9,223 nt of DNA from NCBI GenBank assembly GCA_031257795.1, contig JAIRNW010000035.1, positions 1-9,223 on the forward strand, in the 5' to 3' direction. Source of the stretch: Holosporales bacterium. Its GTDB lineage: Bacteria; Pseudomonadota; Alphaproteobacteria; BNTO01. Numbering within the stretch: position 1 is the stretch's first letter; each line of letters starts with the position of its first letter. Under the pieces are notes generated by a model. The model made no database searches. It had not been told where the DNA came from and saw only the letters and a program-made list of their open reading frames with translations. The position numbers and the translations under genes are program-made. Positions 6,732-9,223 of the stretch are shown here, piece after piece.

Positions 6732-6762
6732 CCAAGTCACCGAAAGTTTGTTGATTCGCCCC
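6732..6762. repeat. directional intergenic repeat, copy 5 (diverged)
   Basis: This copy reads CCAAGTCACCGAAAGTTTG then TTGATTCG, keeping AGTCAC, AAAGTTTG and ATTCG of the consensus, in the same orientation as the others. Unlike copies 3 and 4 it does not precede a minus-strand gene: minus-strand transcription from it would be antisense to the portal gene. Confidence 0.4.
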
Positions 6763-6800
6763 TTCAATACTTATTTTAAACAAGTGATGCCTGTTTTTGC

Positions 6801-6829
6801 TTGCAATATGTGTAAAAACCAAATACAAT
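6801..6829 (+). promoter_or_regulatory. candidate promoter of the exported-protein gene
   Basis: TTGCAA (6801-6806) and TACAAT (6824-6829) lie 17 bases apart, a good sigma-70 type match. The predicted transcription start near 6836 would give a leader of about 25 bases to the ATG at 6862. Seen in sequence; activity inferred. Confidence 0.5.
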
Positions 6830-6861
6830 AACATTCGTGAGATGTTTTTTTCGGTTTTTTT

Positions 6862-7335
6862 ATGTACAGAAATAAAAGTTTGTTAAATATTTTTTTGTGT
6901 TTCTATTCTTTAATCTATTTTGTGATCGGAACTAAGGCATTTGGATCTAGGCTGCCAAGACTCGGTGGGACCCCACATGGTACCACACAAATTGCCGCAG
7001 AGGAGCAAACGGTAGCAATATCGCCGTTAGTGCCGTTACCAGATCTTCTCAATCTAAATGGCAGGTTTGTAATTCAAGGGATCACACAAATAAAAAGGCC
7101 TAACACAGCGCAACCAGTCGCAGACCCTCTTCCACCTCTTCTAAATCCACATCTTCTAAAGAAGAGCTCGCGTGCTGGAGATCCCTTGTCGCAATCTATC
7201 ATCAGCAATTGGGACCGTCATCACAGGAAACCAGCGACATTCAGAACCTTCAGGGGATACAGGACTAGAAAAGTTTCTCCTTTTGCCAACCGTTCTTTTT
7301 TTCAGGAAGTGAGGAGATCGATAGTAGGTCGTTAG
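6862..7335 (+). CDS. small exported basic protein, function unknown
   Basis: I do not recognise a family. The 157-residue product begins with a convincing signal peptide: basic MYRNK, a long hydrophobic core (7-22) and a cleavage site after T24-K25-A26. The mature part has a Pro/Leu-rich middle (residues 52-98) and a strongly basic C-terminal third, with many Arg and His from about 119 to the end, and no further membrane segment. It has its own likely promoter at 6801-6829; the ribosome site is poor because T-rich sequence precedes the ATG. Its stop lies 17 bases from the convergent stop of sixA. Export, small size, basic charge and orphan status fit a lineage-specific secreted protein, possibly host-directed; this is inference only. 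Confidence 0.65.
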   Translation: MYRNKSLLNIFLCFYSLIYFVIGTKAFGSRLPRLGGTPHGTTQIAAEEQTVAISPLVPLPDLLNLNGRFVIQGITQIKRPNTAQPVADPLPPLLNPHLLKKSSRAGDPLSQSIISNWDRHHRKPATFRTFRGYRTRKVSPFANRSFFQEVRRSIVGR

Positions 7336-7352
7336 TTACTACAGCTGCTTTT

Positions 7353-7859
7353 TCAGAGAGAGTCATCAGCTATGTTGGGGACTATCCTTTTCTTTAGCTT
7401 GAGCGTTTGATACGAAACATCGTGCCATGCTTCCACTTTGGCTTCTAGCACTAAGAGCTCGCAATTCACAACTTCTTGTAACTTGGTGTTGTAATTTCCT
7501 ATAACTTTGAGAAATTGCGACAAAACCGGTTTGTGGCTAATGATCAAGACCTTGCTGCAATGCGCTGGCAACCATTTGATCTTATCCAAAAGTGCAGTCT
7601 GTGAAATTTGGGATAATGTGTGGTCGAATATCACTCGATCCTCCCCAAGATCTGCCAGGGCCAACTCTTGTAGTGTTTGCCTGGCGCGCTTTAAATGAGA
7701 GCAGAGGACGAGGTCAATCCCATTGAAAACATCGGCTGCGATTGCTTTTATTTTCTCGACTCGCCAGAGGCCAGCGACGCTTATTGAGCGTTCCTGCTCC
7801 ACCTCAGCTATGTCGGGAAAATCAGCATCTGCATGCCGCATTAAGATAATAGTCTTCAT
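7353..7859 (-). CDS. sixA: SixA-type phosphohistidine phosphatase (histidine phosphatase superfamily)
   Basis: The 168-residue protein belongs to the histidine phosphatase superfamily. Catalytic LMRHADAD gives R8 and H9 (the phosphorylated histidine); the SHLKRARQT stretch (54-62) supplies R58 as phosphate-binding residue, and ISHKP gives H109. Size and the RHADA start match the SixA group, which removes phosphate from phosphohistidine on phosphotransfer proteins; in E. coli the reported targets are ArcB and the nitrogen PTS protein NPr. The target here is unknown, as no PTS or sensor-kinase gene lies in the window. The product is cytoplasmic, with no signal peptide. No clear ribosome site precedes the ATG. 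It converges with the exported-protein gene and looks intact. Confidence 0.88.
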   Translation of the reverse strand: MKTIILMRHADADFPDIAEVEQERSISVAGLWRVEKIKAIAADVFNGIDLVLCSHLKRARQTLQELALADLGEDRVIFDHTLSQISQTALLDKIKWLPAHCSKVLIISHKPVLSQFLKVIGNYNTKLQEVVNCELLVLEAKVEAWHDVSYQTLKLKKRIVPNIADDSL

Positions 7860-8131
7860 TTTGGCTCAGCATATTTAATTAGCGGAACGGCATTTTTCAC
7901 GTGCAGCCCAAGAACCTGTTCACATAAGATTTAAATCGAGCACTTTCCAGGAAAAACGGAGCGCAGTGTAGTACCAAACGTACACAAGTTTCGAACCGGA
8001 TTTAACGCAGAAAAGACCAATTTAAATCATTAATCGACAGATTCAAGGACTTGTTCACATGGTGCCAACAGGCTCCAAGAGCTGTACGTTTAATACAGCC
8101 CTGGGATCTGCGCTTCGAGATTCATGCTCCA
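7860..8131. other. gene-free stretch upstream of sixA
   Basis: Apart from the palindromic element at 7928-8028, no gene or clear promoter is supported. A word TGTTCACAT occurs twice in the same orientation, at about 7916-7924 and 8051-8059, flanking the element. The plus-strand frame beginning at 8051 runs antisense through the repeat-rich gene to its right and is not considered real. Confidence 0.4.
7928..8028. repeat. palindromic intergenic repeat-like element, copy B
   Basis: Inverted ends GATTTAAATC (7928-7937) and AATTTAAATC (8019-8028) enclose a core with CGGAGCGCAG (7957-7966), GTAC-CAAAC-GTAC (7971-7983), then TTCGAACCGGAT and ACGCAG. The order and spacing of these words parallel copy A at 1-93, though the overall match is diverged and partly gapped. 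It is probably a second member of one dispersed element family. Confidence 0.45.
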
Positions 8132-8304
8132 TTATGCAGCACTTTGCGCATCCACTTTTTCAGTATCTGCGCCGACTTGCTCACCAGCTTTAGGTTTTGC
8201 TGTTGCAGTTTTCGCTTCCGCTTCCGACGCATCCGCTCCCGCTGCTTCTGGTGTGTAGCGTCGCCGACTGGTTTTGCTTCAGCTGTTCCAGCTCCTGCAG
8301 CCGC
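8132..8304 (-). pseudogene. decayed 3' extension of the Ser/Thr/Ala-tail gene
   Basis: Directly after the TGA the same frame reads AAAGAGTAEAKPVGDAT. At an ACACAC run (8256-8251) the composition then jumps to another frame: PEAAGADASEAEAKTATAKP, then KAGEQVGADTEKVDAQSAA and a TAA at 8134-8132. Removing one AC pair joins the two parts in one frame. Both parts share the low-complexity Ala/Glu/Thr/Lys makeup of the upstream tail. The simplest reading is an ancestral protein of about 288 residues that lost its end through one nonsense change and one dinucleotide slippage. Confidence 0.5.
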
Positions 8305-9000
8305 TCACGCTGTCAAAGTTGTCTCCTCGCTGATATTGGGAGACATCTCTGCAGTTGCAGATGGCTCCTCTGTAGCTGCATATGACTTCTCTGCAGTTGC
8401 ATATGACTCACTTGCAGATGCCGTCTCTACAGATGTCGTATCTGTAGATGCATATGACTCACTTGCAGATGCCGGACTCTCTGTAGATGTCCGTGTCCCC
8501 CCTGCAGAAGATGTCTCACCTGCAGTTGTAGATGGCTCACCTGCAGTTGTAGATGGCTCACCTGCTGAAAATTTCCGGTTCAAATATTGCTTAACATCAT
8601 TGTATTTAGCGGACGTATAGTTAAATGTCCTCACAATATAGTCGTTCACCCCAGTGCGCGCTTTAGAAGCTGCGTTGCCGATCTGAGCGCGGTTTTTCCA
8701 AGCGAGCCATGTCACCGCTGCGCATAAGCCAACTCCAACAACAGAACAAACTACATACTTGATAATTTTGCGTCTGTCTCTCTGCTTATTAGTCTCCTGT
8801 GGCTCTACTTGTCGCTCTTCGTTGATGTTCAAACGGATCGCAGGGTTTGTTCGTAAAATCTCCCGCCACGCGTTCCCCTGTCCTTCCGGCACTGTAGCGG
8901 TGGCAGAAAAACGCACATCTTCCGTCACCATCGCTGCCTCAGAAAAAAAACCACACAAAAACAACGGAGCTAAAAAGTGTTTAAATCCAAACTTCGGCAT
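8305..9000 (-). CDS. exported/membrane protein with Ser/Thr/Ala repeat tail, function unknown
   Basis: I do not recognise a family. The ATG at 9000 is preferred over a GTG at 9009 because AGGTGAGG (9004-9011) lies just before it. The 231-residue product has a signal peptide (basic MPKFGFKH, hydrophobic FLAPLFLCGFF, cleavage near residues 21-23), a polar stretch, a membrane segment (about 79-101) followed by positive residues, and a low-complexity tail from about 146. The tail contains AGEPSTT twice in tandem and ASASESYA at 177-184 and 194-201, a 17-residue period. This suggests a membrane-anchored protein with an exposed, flexible stalk. The present stop is TGA at 8307-8305, but coding-like sequence of the same Ala/Glu/Lys/Thr composition continues beyond it, so the 3' end seems recently truncated. 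A CA run lies in its leader. A surface or effector role is speculation. Confidence 0.65.
   Translation of the reverse strand: MPKFGFKHFLAPLFLCGFFSEAAMVTEDVRFSATATVPEGQGNAWREILRTNPAIRLNINEERQVEPQETNKQRDRRKIIKYVVCSVVGVGLCAAVTWLAWKNRAQIGNAASKARTGVNDYIVRTFNYTSAKYNDVKQYLNRKFSAGEPSTTAGEPSTTAGETSSAGGTRTSTESPASASESYASTDTTSVETASASESYATAEKSYAATEEPSATAEMSPNISEETTLTA
8399..8473. repeat. 51-base-period repeat in the tail-coding region
   Basis: A 24-base word beginning GCATATGACTCACTTGCAGA and ending TGCC is exact at 8399-8422 and 8450-8473. The 51-base period equals 17 codons and gives the repeated ASASESYA in the minus-strand protein. Because the period is a multiple of three, all frames stay open, which explains the long antisense frame here. 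Confidence 0.8.
8515..8568. repeat. tandem 21-base repeat
   Basis: Two exact tandem copies beginning CTCACCTGCAGTTGTAGATG (8515-8535 and 8536-8556), each 21 bases, are followed by a partial third (CTCACCTGCTGA, to 8568). They encode AGEPSTT twice in the minus-strand protein. Copy number could vary between strains without breaking the frame. Confidence 0.85.
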
Positions 9001-9223
9001 AAACCTCACCTAAAAAAAATGAAACACACACACACATAGCAAGAGGCCTATCTAAATGCAACAAAAAAACTTTGCATGAACGTTTTCAGCTTCGGTACGA
9101 GTATACACACAAAATAGCCACACATTCGTTCGCAGGTGGCGTATAATTGATGGCGAAGGTCGTGGTGCGCAATTGGAGTTCTATGTTCCCTTTACTAAAA
9201 CCAAAGCAAGATTTTGTCTTCAA
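9001..9223. other. upstream region of the repeat-tail gene
   Basis: On the minus strand this is the leader and promoter region of the gene starting at 9000. It contains a run of 8 A (9012-9019), a CA run (9024-9036) and the 13-base word GCTTCGGTACGAG (9089-9101) shared with 3041-3053. A weak TTGCAT/TATGTG pair is too poor to call as a promoter. Nothing recognisable is seen from about 9110 to the right edge. Confidence 0.4.
9024..9036. repeat. CA dinucleotide run in leader
   Basis: Thirteen bases of alternating AC lie 24-36 bases upstream of the ATG at 9000, between the likely promoter and the ribosome site, next to a run of 8 A. Such runs can change length by slippage and alter expression. 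With only 6.5 units this is a mild example. Confidence 0.6.

Larger units (their letters stand above)
6676..6861. other. gap between portal gene and exported-protein gene
   Basis: This holds repeat copy 5, the palindrome GTATACTTTGTATAC at 6718-6732, and two candidate plus-strand promoters. No strong terminator hairpin for the portal gene is visible. Confidence 0.4.

Noticed and set aside
8305..8307. TGA read as tryptophan (recoded genetic code)
   Set aside because: Other genes in the window use TGG for tryptophan, none contains an in-frame TGA, and recoding this TGA would not cure the frameshift at 8251-8256.
8051..8620. Plus-strand frame of 189 codons antisense to the repeat-tail gene
   Set aside because: Repeats with periods divisible by three keep every frame open. 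The minus-strand gene has a ribosome site, signal peptide and membrane segment, while this frame has only a TTG start and no domain.
3041..9101. The 13-base word GCTTCGGTACGAG shared by 3041-3053 and 9089-9101
   Set aside because: A single 13-base match is not far from chance in a window of this size, and the flanks do not align well.
1..9223. CRISPR array, tRNA, rRNA, toxin-antitoxin or defence system
   Set aside because: No regularly spaced repeats, cloverleaf or rRNA-like stretches, and no defence-protein motifs were seen. The five-copy repeat is too widely and irregularly spaced to be CRISPR.

Overview
The window looks like a chromosomal piece from an alphaproteobacterium, most likely a host-associated (intracellular) lineage of the Rickettsiales/Holosporales type. 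This placement is an inference. It rests on a solitary portal gene of the HK97/gene-transfer-agent type, a Mla-type lipid transporter pair, intergenic repeats, decaying coding sequence, and several small exported proteins, one of which carries a eukaryote-like Myb domain. No rRNA or tRNA is visible to fix the taxonomy.

Layout, left to right. 1-320: no gene; a palindromic repeat-like element (1-93), a short directional repeat and a terminator-like GC hairpin. 321-860 (-): an exported two-repeat Myb/SANT protein. 1111-2940 (-): mrdA (PBP2), the transpeptidase of cell elongation. 3174-3341 (-): a short coding remnant resembling the tail of an Rpn/PD-(D/E)XK transposase-like protein. 3347-4069 and 4132-4905 (-): an ABC ATPase and permease (mlaF, mlaE), transcribed mlaE first. 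5227-6675 (+): phage/GTA portal protein without terminase, protease or capsid neighbours. 6862-7335 (+): small exported basic protein of unknown function. 7353-7859 (-): SixA-like histidine phosphatase. 7860-8131: gene-poor, with a second palindromic element (7928-8028). 8132-9000 (-): signal-peptide and membrane-segment protein with a repeat-rich Ser/Thr/Ala tail, whose 3' end appears broken by a stop codon and a dinucleotide frameshift. 9001-9223: leader region of that gene with a CA run, and nothing else recognised.

Housekeeping genes (mrdA, mlaEF, sixA) alternate with orphan exported proteins and remnants, with no long operon. A directional repeat (five copies) sits in five gaps. In the two best copies it supplies a candidate -35 box for mrdA and mlaE. 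The strongest candidate for unusual biology is the exported Myb protein, which could be a bacterial factor acting on host chromatin. That role is inferred from domain plus signal peptide only.
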